DNA from: an uncultured Dialister sp. | GTDB taxonomy: Bacteria; Bacillota; Negativicutes; Veillonellales; Dialisteraceae | Assembly (NCBI GenBank): GCA_900547785.1 | Contig: URIB01000014.1 | Location: 1-30,932 of the forward strand | Reading direction: 5' to 3' | DNA: 30,932 nt | Shown here: piece after piece, positions 20,357 to 27,898 of the stretch | How positions within the stretch are numbered: position 1 is the stretch's first letter | Layout: each line of letters begins with the position of its first letter | The notes under the pieces: generated by a model | What the model was told of the DNA's origin: nothing | Seen by the model: only the letters and a program-made list of their open reading frames with translations | The model's database searches: none | Position numbers and translations under genes: made by a program

Positions 20357-21973
20357 ATGACAAAGTATATTTTCGTAACCGGCGGCGTTGTATCATCTTT
20401 GGGGAAAGGCATTACGGCCGCTTCCCTGGGACGCCTTTTGAAAAACAGAGGATACAAAGTCACCATTCAGAAATTTGACCCGTATATCAATATAGACCCC
20501 GGTACCATGAGTCCTTACCAGCACGGCGAAGTATTTGTCACCGACGACGGCGCGGAAACGGACCTCGACCTCGGTCACTACGAACGCTTTATCGACGAAA
20601 ACCTTTCCAAAGCGTCCAGCGTCACCACCGGTAAAATTTACCAGTCCGTTATCAACAAAGAAAGAAAAGGGGAATATTTAGGCTCTACCATTCAAGTTAT
20701 TCCCCATATCACCAATGAAATCAAAGACCGGGTACTCCGGGTCGGCAAAAATGACAATGCCGATATCGTTATTACGGAAATCGGTGGCACTGTCGGGGAC
20801 ATCGAATCACTCCCGTTCCTCGAAGCCATCCGCCAGGTCAGAAAAGACCTGCCCCACAGAAATGACGTCACCTATATCCACGTCACCCTCGTTCCCTACA
20901 TCGAGGCGGCAGGCGAACTGAAAACGAAACCGACACAGCACAGCGTCAAAGAACTCCGCTCTATCGGTATCCAGCCCGACATCATTGTCTGCCGGACCGT
21001 GCAGGAACTGTCCCCGGAAATGAAAAAGAAAATCGGCATGTTCTGCGACGTGGAACCTGAAGCTGTCATCAATAACCTTACCGCTTCGAACATTTATGAA
21101 GTGCCGCTCCTCATGGAAAAAGAAGGCCTCGACCATATCGTTCTCCAAAAACTCGGCCTTGAAGACCGTCCTGTCGATTTAGAAGACTGGAAAGCCATGG
21201 TAGACCGCATGGCCCATACAGATCATGAAGTGGAAATTGCCCTTGTCGGGAAATACACAAAACTCCACGACGCCTACCTTTCTGTCGTAGAAGCACTCTA
21301 TCACGCAGGCTTTGAGCTCGGCACAAAAGTCAATATCCGTTGGATCAATGCGGAAGAACTGGAAGAAAGAAAACAAAACTGGGATAAAGTTTTCAAGGGT
21401 ATAGACGGCATTGTCGTTCCCGGCGGATTCGGATACCGCGGCGTAGAAGGAAAAATAGACACCATCCGTTACGCAAGAGAACACAAAATTCCATTCCTCG
21501 GCCTTTGCCTCGGCATGCAGGCGGCAGTCATTGAATTTGCAAGAAACGTATGCGGCATGAAAGAAGCAAACTCCTCCGAATTTATTCCCGAAGGAAAATA
21601 CTCCGTCATCGACCTTATGGCCGATCAGGAAGACGTCACGGAAAAAGGCGGCACCATGCGCCTCGGGATTTACCCGTGCAAACTCAAAGAAGGAACGAAA
21701 GCCAGAGCCCTTTACGGCAATCAGGAAATCGTCTACGAACGCCACCGTCACAGATACGAAGTATCCAACGAATTCCGTCCGCAAATGGAAAAAGCGGGCC
21801 TCATTATCGCAGGTACCAGCCCTGACGGTCGCCTTGTAGAAACCATAGAACTGAGCGACCACCCCTACTTTGAAGCCACACAGGCGCACCCGGAATTCAA
21901 AAGCCGGCCGAACAGACCGCACCCCCTCTTCCACGGCTTCATAGAAGCGGCATTGAAAGAGAAAAATAAATAA
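20357..21973 (+). CDS. pyrG: CTP synthase
   Basis: Makes CTP from UTP, ATP and glutamine. It has 538 residues, normal. The N-terminal synthetase domain starts MTKYIFVTGGVVSSLGKGIT (P-loop), followed by DPYINIDPGTMSPYQHGEVF and TEIGGTVGDIES. The C-terminal class I glutamine amidotransferase domain has the nucleophile Cys384 in GLCLGMQ and the His/Glu pair in HPEF near the end. The ATG at 20357 follows AAAGGAGG; the frame is open 45 codons upstream into argS, but that extension has no homology. Codons end in C more often than in neighbouring genes, perhaps because of high expression. It is the last gene of DUF1934-argS-pyrG. Confidence 0.97.
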   Translation: MTKYIFVTGGVVSSLGKGITAASLGRLLKNRGYKVTIQKFDPYINIDPGTMSPYQHGEVFVTDDGAETDLDLGHYERFIDENLSKASSVTTGKIYQSVINKERKGEYLGSTIQVIPHITNEIKDRVLRVGKNDNADIVITEIGGTVGDIESLPFLEAIRQVRKDLPHRNDVTYIHVTLVPYIEAAGELKTKPTQHSVKELRSIGIQPDIIVCRTVQELSPEMKKKIGMFCDVEPEAVINNLTASNIYEVPLLMEKEGLDHIVLQKLGLEDRPVDLEDWKAMVDRMAHTDHEVEIALVGKYTKLHDAYLSVVEALYHAGFELGTKVNIRWINAEELEERKQNWDKVFKGIDGIVVPGGFGYRGVEGKIDTIRYAREHKIPFLGLCLGMQAAVIEFARNVCGMKEANSSEFIPEGKYSVIDLMADQEDVTEKGGTMRLGIYPCKLKEGTKARALYGNQEIVYERHRHRYEVSNEFRPQMEKAGLIIAGTSPDGRLVETIELSDHPYFEATQAHPEFKSRPNRPHPLFHGFIEAALKEKNK

Positions 21974-21980
21974 ACCGATA

Positions 21981-22014
21981 AAAATATCCGCCCCACAAAC
22001 AGGGCGGATATTTT
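21981..22014 (+). terminator. Intrinsic terminator after pyrG
   Basis: AAAATATCCGCCC pairs with GGGCGGATATTTT around an 8-base loop. The symmetry allows use from both strands, which suits the convergent peroxiredoxin gene. Confidence 0.88.
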
Positions 22015-22103
22015 AATGTGCGAAAAATAAAAACACGGCACGAACGGACTCTAAAAAGTTAGACCAAGAAGCTAATTTAAGGAAGTCGATTTTTGTTGAA
22101 AAT

Positions 22104-22574
22104 TTAAGCCTTGATATCCAGTTCTTTCAGTAAATCATCAATATGGGTGGCGGCTTTCACATTTCTGTATTCCTTGACCAGCATTCCCTCTTCATCAATG
22201 ATAAAAGTGGAACGCTCGATGCCCATATATTTCCTGCCGTACATGCTTTTTTCTTTCATGACGCCGTAAAGATGGCAAACCGTTTCGTCCTCATCGGAGA
22301 GAAGCGGGAAATTCAATTCATTTTTATCACGGAAATTGCAATGCTTTTTGATACTGTCACGGCTGACACCGAGAACGACATAGCCGTTTTTCAGGAAATC
22401 CTCCTGATGATTCCGGAAAGCCTGCGCTTCCAGCGTACAGCCGGACGTATTATCTTTCGGGTAGAAATATAAAATGACTTTTTTTCCTTTGTAATCGGAA
22501 AGAGAAATTTCTTGACCGCTGTCCGAGGGAAGCGTAAATGACGGAGCGGCCTTACCGATTTCAAGATGTTCCAT
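22104..22574 (-). CDS. bcp: Thiol peroxidase, BCP/PrxQ-type peroxiredoxin
   Basis: Reduces hydrogen and organic peroxides with thioredoxin as donor. It has 156 residues, one AhpC/TSA domain. The peroxidatic cysteine is Cys46 in YPKDNTSGCTLEAQAFR; the usual PxxxT/SxxC pattern has Asn-Thr in place of the common Thr-Pro. The resolving cysteine that many BCPs carry five residues later is absent (Gln51). Cys79 (IKKHCNF) or Cys100 (ETVCHLYG) could take that role, or it may be a one-Cys enzyme. The ATG at 22574 has AGGAGG upstream. It is transcribed alone, away from the DnaA-box region, from the promoter at 22616-22644. Confidence 0.92.
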   Translation of the reverse strand: MEHLEIGKAAPSFTLPSDSGQEISLSDYKGKKVILYFYPKDNTSGCTLEAQAFRNHQEDFLKNGYVVLGVSRDSIKKHCNFRDKNELNFPLLSDEDETVCHLYGVMKEKSMYGRKYMGIERSTFIIDEEGMLVKEYRNVKAATHIDDLLKELDIKA

Positions 22575-22615
22575 AAAAACCTCCTATAATATATTCAAAA
22601 AAATAGATTAACTTC

Positions 22616-22644
22616 ATTATAATATGAAACAGGACAACTGTAAA
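22616..22644 (-). promoter_or_regulatory. Promoter of the peroxiredoxin gene
   Basis: On the minus strand TTTACA, 17 bases, TATAAT. The transcript would start near 22609, about 35 bases before the ATG. Confidence 0.7.
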
Positions 22645-22779
22645 ACCGACAAGCCGGACCGAACAGAAAAGGCAAAAAGAAAAGTTTATATATTTTTTAT
22701 TTTTACGGTATGCACCGAGTGGACAAAAAACAAAAAAATTTTGTAAAAATCAGAAAATTCTCACGAAATCTCTTTTTTT

Positions 22780-23290
22780 CACAAGATTTCAATGTCAAGA
22801 GGGATAAAAAAGAAGGATAAAGAATTATCAATTCGGAGTTTTTGAAAAGTTATTCACAGTATTCACAGTCGGAGGAATGATTTTTTTAGAGTCAAAAAAG
22901 TAATGTAGAACGGTGCTTCAGCCATTCTCAATACGGCAGTCCGAAAAAGATATTCACAGTTTTTCACAAGTTCAGGTGTGCATCGGGAGTGGACAGTCGT
23001 AAAAAAGGACTATAAAACCGTTATTTTCCATAGTTTTCACAGAAGTTATCCACAAGGGTGTGTATAACTGTGAATAAAGTTGTGAAAAGAGTGAAAAACT
23101 TTTGATTTTACGAGCTTTTACAAAAAAACAGGATTCTTTACAGAAAAAATGTTCCCTCCGAAAATCCCTTGATAACACGCCATCTTATTTATAATGAGAG
23201 AAATGCACCGGTGAAACATAAAAATTTCCGTCATTCTCATTATCAATTAGAGGAAAAAATCATATTTTAAAAATATATTACTTGATTGTT
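22780..23290. other. oriC-like region: DnaA-box cluster with AT-rich DNA
   Basis: Boxes fitting TTATNCACA: TTATTCACA at 22850-22858, TTATCCACA at 23046-23054 (perfect), and on the minus strand TTATACACA at 23059-23067 and TTATTCACA at 23069-23077. Near matches lie at 22785-22793, 22859-22867, 22950-22958, 22960-22968, 23033-23041 and 23081-23089. AT-rich DNA follows (ATATTTTAAAAATAT around 23262-23276), and an inverted repeat ATAATGAGA/TCTCATTAT lies at 23191-23243. The genes on either side point away from it. No dnaA, dnaN or gyrB is in the window, so this is either the chromosome origin displaced from dnaA, a DnaA-titration site, or the origin of an integrated element. Confidence 0.6.
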
Positions 23291-23319
23291 GCTATAAAAT
23301 GATAAAATGCAAACCGTAA

Positions 23320-23630
23320 GCCGTCCCCGTTTGTCGGGGAAGGTGGCGGCGAAGCCGTCGGAAGGGGTAAGTATGAGCAGAGCGGTAAAAAGATTTTATA
23401 CAGAACGGTATTAAATACTTGCCTGTTATTCTTGAACGGTCGTAAAAAGCGGGCGGGAGTAGCGTTATAAAAAAGTATAGGGAGAGTAAGAATCCAGGCA
23501 AGAAGTTGGAGATATTAAATGTATTTTCCTGTGTACGCAAGCATGCCCCTATCGCCTCGCAAGGCTCGGCACTTCTCTCCGTATTCGGGGGAAGCTGACA
23601 CTAAGGAAAAAGAAATATAGTTTTTATTAT
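23320..23630. repeat. Composite palindromic dispersed repeat, copy 2
   Basis: The left module 23320-23372 (GCCGTCCCC to GGGGTAAGT) nearly matches 699-751. The right module 23531-23630 (GTGTACGCAAGCATGCCCC, ATCGCCTCGC, ACTAAGGAAA, ATAGTTTTTAT) matches 562-660. Both copies have the modules in the same order and orientation; here the inner spacer is about 155 bases and unrelated. Right after it, 23640-23800 holds no gene I can support. Confidence 0.68.
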
Positions 23631-23802
23631 TTATAAATACGCGTTTTCCGATACCCTATGCCGGATTCTTCGCTAAGAATTAGATTATGTTTTTTCTTCG
23701 ATCATCATTCCGATTCTGCTGACTGCTCAAGAATGACGGCGGGGGTGAAGTTGCTTTGTCTGTGGTATGGAATGATTTTGCCGCTGGCACCCTGATGAGA
23801 TT

Positions 23803-23828
23803 TCCCGCTTTCTTGTGGCGGGATTTTT
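23803..23828 (+). terminator. Orphan intrinsic terminator
   Basis: TCCCGC pairs with GCGGGA around a 9-base loop, followed by six T. No gene precedes it on the plus strand for 1.8 kb, so it should end an unannotated transcript, or insulate the next operon. Confidence 0.7.
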
Positions 23829-23915
23829 TGCTAAAACAGGCTAAAACATATAAAATAAGAAAGATGAATCTTGATAGAATTATGAAAACAGAGTAAAAGA
23901 AACGTTATAAAGGAG

Positions 23916-24803
23916 ATGTTCATCATAGAATTTCATACATTTGAAATCAAAGACAGGGATTATATCAACAGTTTTTTTAAAGTGCATCATTATGAGGGGA
24001 TTGATTGTTCTTTCAATACATTGTTTTTGTGGCAAAATGCTTATGATACCCGTTGGGCGGTGGAGGACGGTATTTTATTTATCCGTGCCGGGAAAGACAG
24101 ACCGTTTTTCATGCCGCCGTTTGCGGGAGAGGGCGCTTCTTTTGCCAAAGGATTGGAGAGGATTCATGATTGTCTGGAGGCGGCAGGAAAACCTTTTATA
24201 TTGAAATCCGCTTCGCCCTGGGTGACGGAGCAGATTGAAAATCACTGCCCGGGAAAATATGATTTCCTTCCCAACAGGGACGGGTGGGAGTATATTTACC
24301 GCACCGCTGACATGATTCAGCTGCCGGGGAAAAAATTCAGAATGAAGAAAAATCATCTGAACAGCTTTCTCCGCCAATATTCAGATTATGTCTATGAGCC
24401 GATTACCATGGAAAATATGGAAGATGCAAAAGCGGGAATTGTCGAGTGGTTTGAGAGTCACGGTCATATCGAAGAAGAAGAAAAAGCATTGCAGCTCTGT
24501 TTCGACAACTGGGAAGCTTTGCAGATGAAAGGGGCAGTGATTCGTATTTACGGGAAAGTCGAAGCCTTTACCAACGGCAATCTCGTAAATCCCGACATGG
24601 CGCATATTTTCTTCGAAAAGGCCAATCCTGAAATCCGCGGTCTCTACCAGGCCATTAACCGGGATTTCCTGATTCATGAATTTGCGGATACGGAATTTGT
24701 AAACCGTGAAGAGGATCTCGGACTTGAAGGACTGCGGCAGGCGAAAATGGAATACAATCCCGATCACTTTGCAGAAAAATACGATGTGGTTCTTAAGAAA
24801 TAA
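23916..24803 (+). CDS. DUF2156 / phosphatidylglycerol lysyltransferase C-domain-like protein
   Basis: 295 residues, soluble, no membrane segments. The pattern (FHTFEIKDRDYINSFF, FNTLFLWQNAYDTRWAVEDG, RDGWEYIYRTADMIQLPGKK, RMKKNHLNSFLRQY, YQAINRDFLIHEF, EEDLGLEGLRQAKMEYNP) matches DUF2156, a double GNAT-like fold related to the catalytic domain of MprF. Without the MprF flippase part, the substrate is unknown. The only ATG (23916) touches the AGGAG at 23911-23915, which is too close; ATC at 23922 would be at normal spacing and would give the MIEF start I recall from relatives. It is followed 14 bases later by an Eis-like acetyltransferase gene, so the two probably form one operon. Confidence 0.82.
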   Translation: MFIIEFHTFEIKDRDYINSFFKVHHYEGIDCSFNTLFLWQNAYDTRWAVEDGILFIRAGKDRPFFMPPFAGEGASFAKGLERIHDCLEAAGKPFILKSASPWVTEQIENHCPGKYDFLPNRDGWEYIYRTADMIQLPGKKFRMKKNHLNSFLRQYSDYVYEPITMENMEDAKAGIVEWFESHGHIEEEEKALQLCFDNWEALQMKGAVIRIYGKVEAFTNGNLVNPDMAHIFFEKANPEIRGLYQAINRDFLIHEFADTEFVNREEDLGLEGLRQAKMEYNPDHFAEKYDVVLKK

Positions 24804-24817
24804 CAGCAGGGGATTTT

Positions 24818-26035
24818 ATGAATATACGAACAAGCACGGCAGAGGACGAAAAGGCGGTCAAAGCACTTTGGGCGTATTGCTTTGAAAAAGAAAGCGACCC
24901 CTGGTTCCGTTGGTATTTTGAAAGAGAATACCGAAAAGAAGAAGTATTGGTAGGGGAAGAAAAAGGAAAAATTGCCTGTAATCTCCACAGAAGGCCGTAT
25001 ACGCTTTCCGTTCGCGGTAAAAAAGTGAAGACCGACTATATTGTAGGAGTGGCGACCCATCCGGCGGCAAGAGGCAGGGGCTATGCAAAAGAACTTTTAC
25101 GCCGGTCGTTCCGTGAAGCAGTGAAAGAGAAAAAAGGCGTTGTCATTCTCATGCCGTCTTCGGCGGATTATTACTATCCCAAAGGATTTTCTTTTTATGT
25201 TCACCAGTGGAAACGCAAAACGTCTCCCCTCCAGTTGGCAAAGCTCGGCGAAAAAACGGAAGCGGCAGGCCTGCTGGGAGACACGGAAAAGTGGACCGTT
25301 TTGAATGATATATACATGAAATATGTATCGGAGAGAAACGGCTACACTTTGCGGGATGAAGAGTCTTGGAAAAAACATATGGAAGCCCAATTTTGTGACG
25401 GCGGATTCATTGCCGTCGCGGAAGATGAAAAAGGGCCGGCCGGCTATATTTTCTACCATATCGAAGACAGAAAAATGATGGTTTCCGAAATGGCATTTAC
25501 CTCTGAAAAGGGACGGAAAGGGCTCTATGCCTACATGGCAGGCCACGAAGGTTCTCTGGACGAATGTGAATGGTACGAGCCGCTTGATGATAAGCACTTC
25601 CTGTTTTGGAATGACGGAGCGGAACACGAGTATATAAAAAACAGGACCTTTCCTTTCATGATGGGACGAATTACCGACCCCGTACTTGCTTTTGAAGGAC
25701 TTTGCTGTGAAAAAGAAACGGACGGTACGTTTTCATTCCGTCTGATTGACGACTTTCTTCCCGAAAACAGCGGTATCTACACCGTTACTGCCCGAAAAGG
25801 ACAGCTGCACATAGAAAAAGAGGATACGGCAAAGGCAGAGCGAAATAAACACAAGCCTGACTTTACCGTCGGAGCAGGTGCTTTGAATCAGTTGTTTTTC
25901 GGAGCACTTTCCGTCGGAGAATCAGAAAAACTCGGCGGCTTGCAATGGCAGGGAGAAAAAGAAAGAAACGAAAAAGAGGAAATCATACACCGTTTGCTCC
26001 CGCCGATGAACAACTGGATCAACGAATGGTATTAG
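24818..26035 (+). CDS. Eis-like GNAT N-acetyltransferase with SCP2-type C-terminal domain
   Basis: 405 residues. The N-terminal GNAT domain has the acetyl-CoA loop VGVATHPAARGRGYAKELL (about 76-94) and a Tyr-rich active-site segment SSADYYYPKGF (114-124). A second GNAT-like middle part follows, then an SCP2-like domain from about 285 (VLAFEGLCCEKETDGTFSFR) to the end. The protein ends in an aromatic residue (NEWY); in mycobacterial Eis the C-terminal carboxylate of Phe is part of the catalytic site, so the end is in keeping with the family. By family it acetylates amines, such as aminoglycosides or protein lysines; the natural substrate here is unknown. Operon partner of the DUF2156 gene. Confidence 0.85.
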   Translation: MNIRTSTAEDEKAVKALWAYCFEKESDPWFRWYFEREYRKEEVLVGEEKGKIACNLHRRPYTLSVRGKKVKTDYIVGVATHPAARGRGYAKELLRRSFREAVKEKKGVVILMPSSADYYYPKGFSFYVHQWKRKTSPLQLAKLGEKTEAAGLLGDTEKWTVLNDIYMKYVSERNGYTLRDEESWKKHMEAQFCDGGFIAVAEDEKGPAGYIFYHIEDRKMMVSEMAFTSEKGRKGLYAYMAGHEGSLDECEWYEPLDDKHFLFWNDGAEHEYIKNRTFPFMMGRITDPVLAFEGLCCEKETDGTFSFRLIDDFLPENSGIYTVTARKGQLHIEKEDTAKAERNKHKPDFTVGAGALNQLFFGALSVGESEKLGGLQWQGEKERNEKEEIIHRLLPPMNNWINEWY

Positions 26036-26110
26036 GCGGATAAACGGAAATGAAAGAGATATATTTGATAAGGGTATTTAGTGATTGAAATACAATAAGG
26101 AAATGTACTA

Positions 26111-27889
26111 ATGACAGAGATATTACTTTTTTTAATGCAGGCGGGTCTGGTGGTAGGTGCTGTTTTCGGGTTGTGGCATATCTTGGGAGTCCCTCATTTG
26201 TGGGGGCGGTATGGCTTTCGGAGAGGGTTTACGGCCGTGTTGCTTCTCTTTGCGGCGGAAATGTTAACGGGGCAACCTATGTTTTCTTCTTACTGGCTGC
26301 CAGGCTGGTTGTTTTTTCTTCCTTGGATTTCTGTCTTTCCCGCTTTGCAAGTGCGAAGTTTGGAGAGATGGGAAATAAAAATATTAGTACTTAAATCCTA
26401 CCTGTTGGTAGCTTGTGCCGGTATGATGTTGTTGACGGCCCTTTCCGTTTGGGGAAGTTCGGCAGGGGTGTATGCACCGTTTTTGAGAGGGATTTCCTTT
26501 ATCGTTTTGCTGTTCAGCGGAGTGATTTGCGGCACTTACCTTTTATATTATTTCGTATACGACGCTGTTTTTTCAGAAGGAGATATGATTCCCGTGCTTC
26601 AAACGAATCAAGCGGAAGCGGCGGGATATATCAAAGAACAGGTCGGTTTGAAAAAAGCCGTCATCGCGGGAGTTCTTTTTGTTTTATATGCTCTTTTAGC
26701 AGGCGGCATAAGTATTTTAGGGGGGGTGGAAAGTTCTACTGTCCCGGTGGTGTCGCTTATAAAGTATAAAACTTTCGCTCTTCTCATTATTTCAGGTTAT
26801 TCTTTATGGCACTACGGGAAGAACTGTTTTCCCTTTTATGAATACAAAGCAGCTAAGGAGTATATCAAAGAAGAAAAAAGATTAATGAAAGGTCATGCAG
26901 AGGCTGTAAAAAAGATTGTGCTTGACGAATGTCCGGAAACAGATAGTGATGAAACGGTGATTCTGGTCATCGGGGAAAGTGCAAATCGTGACCACATGAA
27001 AGCATTTAATGAGGGATATCCGGAGGAAACAACGCCGTGGCTTTCAGAAAACAAAGAAGAGGACGGTTTTTATTTATTTAGAAATGCGTACTCGAATTTC
27101 CCGCAGACAATACAGTCCTTGTCTATGTATCTCACTAATAAGAACCAATATACAGAGGGAGAAAATACAGATATAGTCAATATCATTGATATGGCCCGTA
27201 AAGGGGGCTATAAGACATATTGGCTGAGTAATCAAACCAGAACAGGCGAATACTCCTGCTTTGCCACTTTTGTGGGATTGGGGGCTGATAGAGCAGAGTG
27301 GACCGGAGTACCGGAAAGTGATGAGATCCGGTTATTGGATTTGCTCAAGAAAATACCGAAACAAGGGAGAAAGTTTATTGTACTTCATCTTAAGGGAAGT
27401 CACATGCCCTATGAAGATAGGGTGCCGACAGAATTTGTAAGACAGAGAGGAAGAATGAATGATACAAAAGAAAATAGGTATGATACATCTATTTTGTATT
27501 CCGATTACATTTTGCAGTCTGTTTATGAGTATGGTGAAAAACATTTGAATTTGCAGACAATGATATATTGCGCAGACCATGGAGAGAATCTGGAATACGG
27601 ACATGCAACCGCCCATTTCAAGTTCGATATGGTAAGAATACCGATGTTTATTTATTTATCGGAAAAATACAGAAACACATATCAAGATAAAGCAAAGAAT
27701 TTAAACGACCACAGGGATGCTGTATTTACCAATGACCTGATGTTTGATACGGTATGCGGAATCATGAACCTTCCCAATAATTTCTACAAGAGGAAATATG
27801 ATTTGTCGGATGAACAATATGATTTACCCTTGGAAACGGCAGTGACAAATCATGGTAAAACAAAAATCTCGGAAGACCGGTTATCATAA
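26111..27889 (+). CDS. Phosphoethanolamine-transferase-like membrane protein (EptA/CptA, sulfatase family)
   Basis: 592 residues. The N-terminal 240 hold about six or seven hydrophobic segments (near 5-25, 38-55, 62-80, 92-113, 127-150, 183-205, 218-236); the C-terminal two thirds are an alkaline-phosphatase-like domain outside the membrane. The metal and nucleophile site is VIGESANRDHM with Ser290 where EptA has its catalytic threonine and CptA-type relatives also have serine; DHGENLEYGHATAH holds further ligands. By family it moves phosphoethanolamine from phosphatidylethanolamine to lipid A or LPS core. Together with the lpx genes it supports an LPS-bearing cell. The start has AAGGAAA eight bases upstream. 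The next gene begins 9 bases after it. Confidence 0.85.
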   Translation: MTEILLFLMQAGLVVGAVFGLWHILGVPHLWGRYGFRRGFTAVLLLFAAEMLTGQPMFSSYWLPGWLFFLPWISVFPALQVRSLERWEIKILVLKSYLLVACAGMMLLTALSVWGSSAGVYAPFLRGISFIVLLFSGVICGTYLLYYFVYDAVFSEGDMIPVLQTNQAEAAGYIKEQVGLKKAVIAGVLFVLYALLAGGISILGGVESSTVPVVSLIKYKTFALLIISGYSLWHYGKNCFPFYEYKAAKEYIKEEKRLMKGHAEAVKKIVLDECPETDSDETVILVIGESANRDHMKAFNEGYPEETTPWLSENKEEDGFYLFRNAYSNFPQTIQSLSMYLTNKNQYTEGENTDIVNIIDMARKGGYKTYWLSNQTRTGEYSCFATFVGLGADRAEWTGVPESDEIRLLDLLKKIPKQGRKFIVLHLKGSHMPYEDRVPTEFVRQRGRMNDTKENRYDTSILYSDYILQSVYEYGEKHLNLQTMIYCADHGENLEYGHATAHFKFDMVRIPMFIYLSEKYRNTYQDKAKNLNDHRDAVFTNDLMFDTVCGIMNLPNNFYKRKYDLSDEQYDLPLETAVTNHGKTKISEDRLS

Positions 27890-27898
27890 AAGGGAACA

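Noticed and set aside
21179..21934. Minus-strand frame of 251 codons
   Set aside because: Antisense to pyrG, with no ribosome binding site or motif.
20357..21973. Local C-rich plus strand in pyrG as proof of a replication origin at 23 kb
   Set aside because: Codon preference in a probably highly expressed gene explains it, and genes further left are G-rich on the same strand. A genome-wide skew is needed.
22972..23178. Minus-strand frame of 68 codons in the DnaA-box region
   Set aside because: It covers the boxes and AT-rich DNA and looks like chance; no ribosome binding site.
23292..23540. Minus-strand frame of 82 codons
   Set aside because: It is the translation of the palindromic repeat and its spacer.
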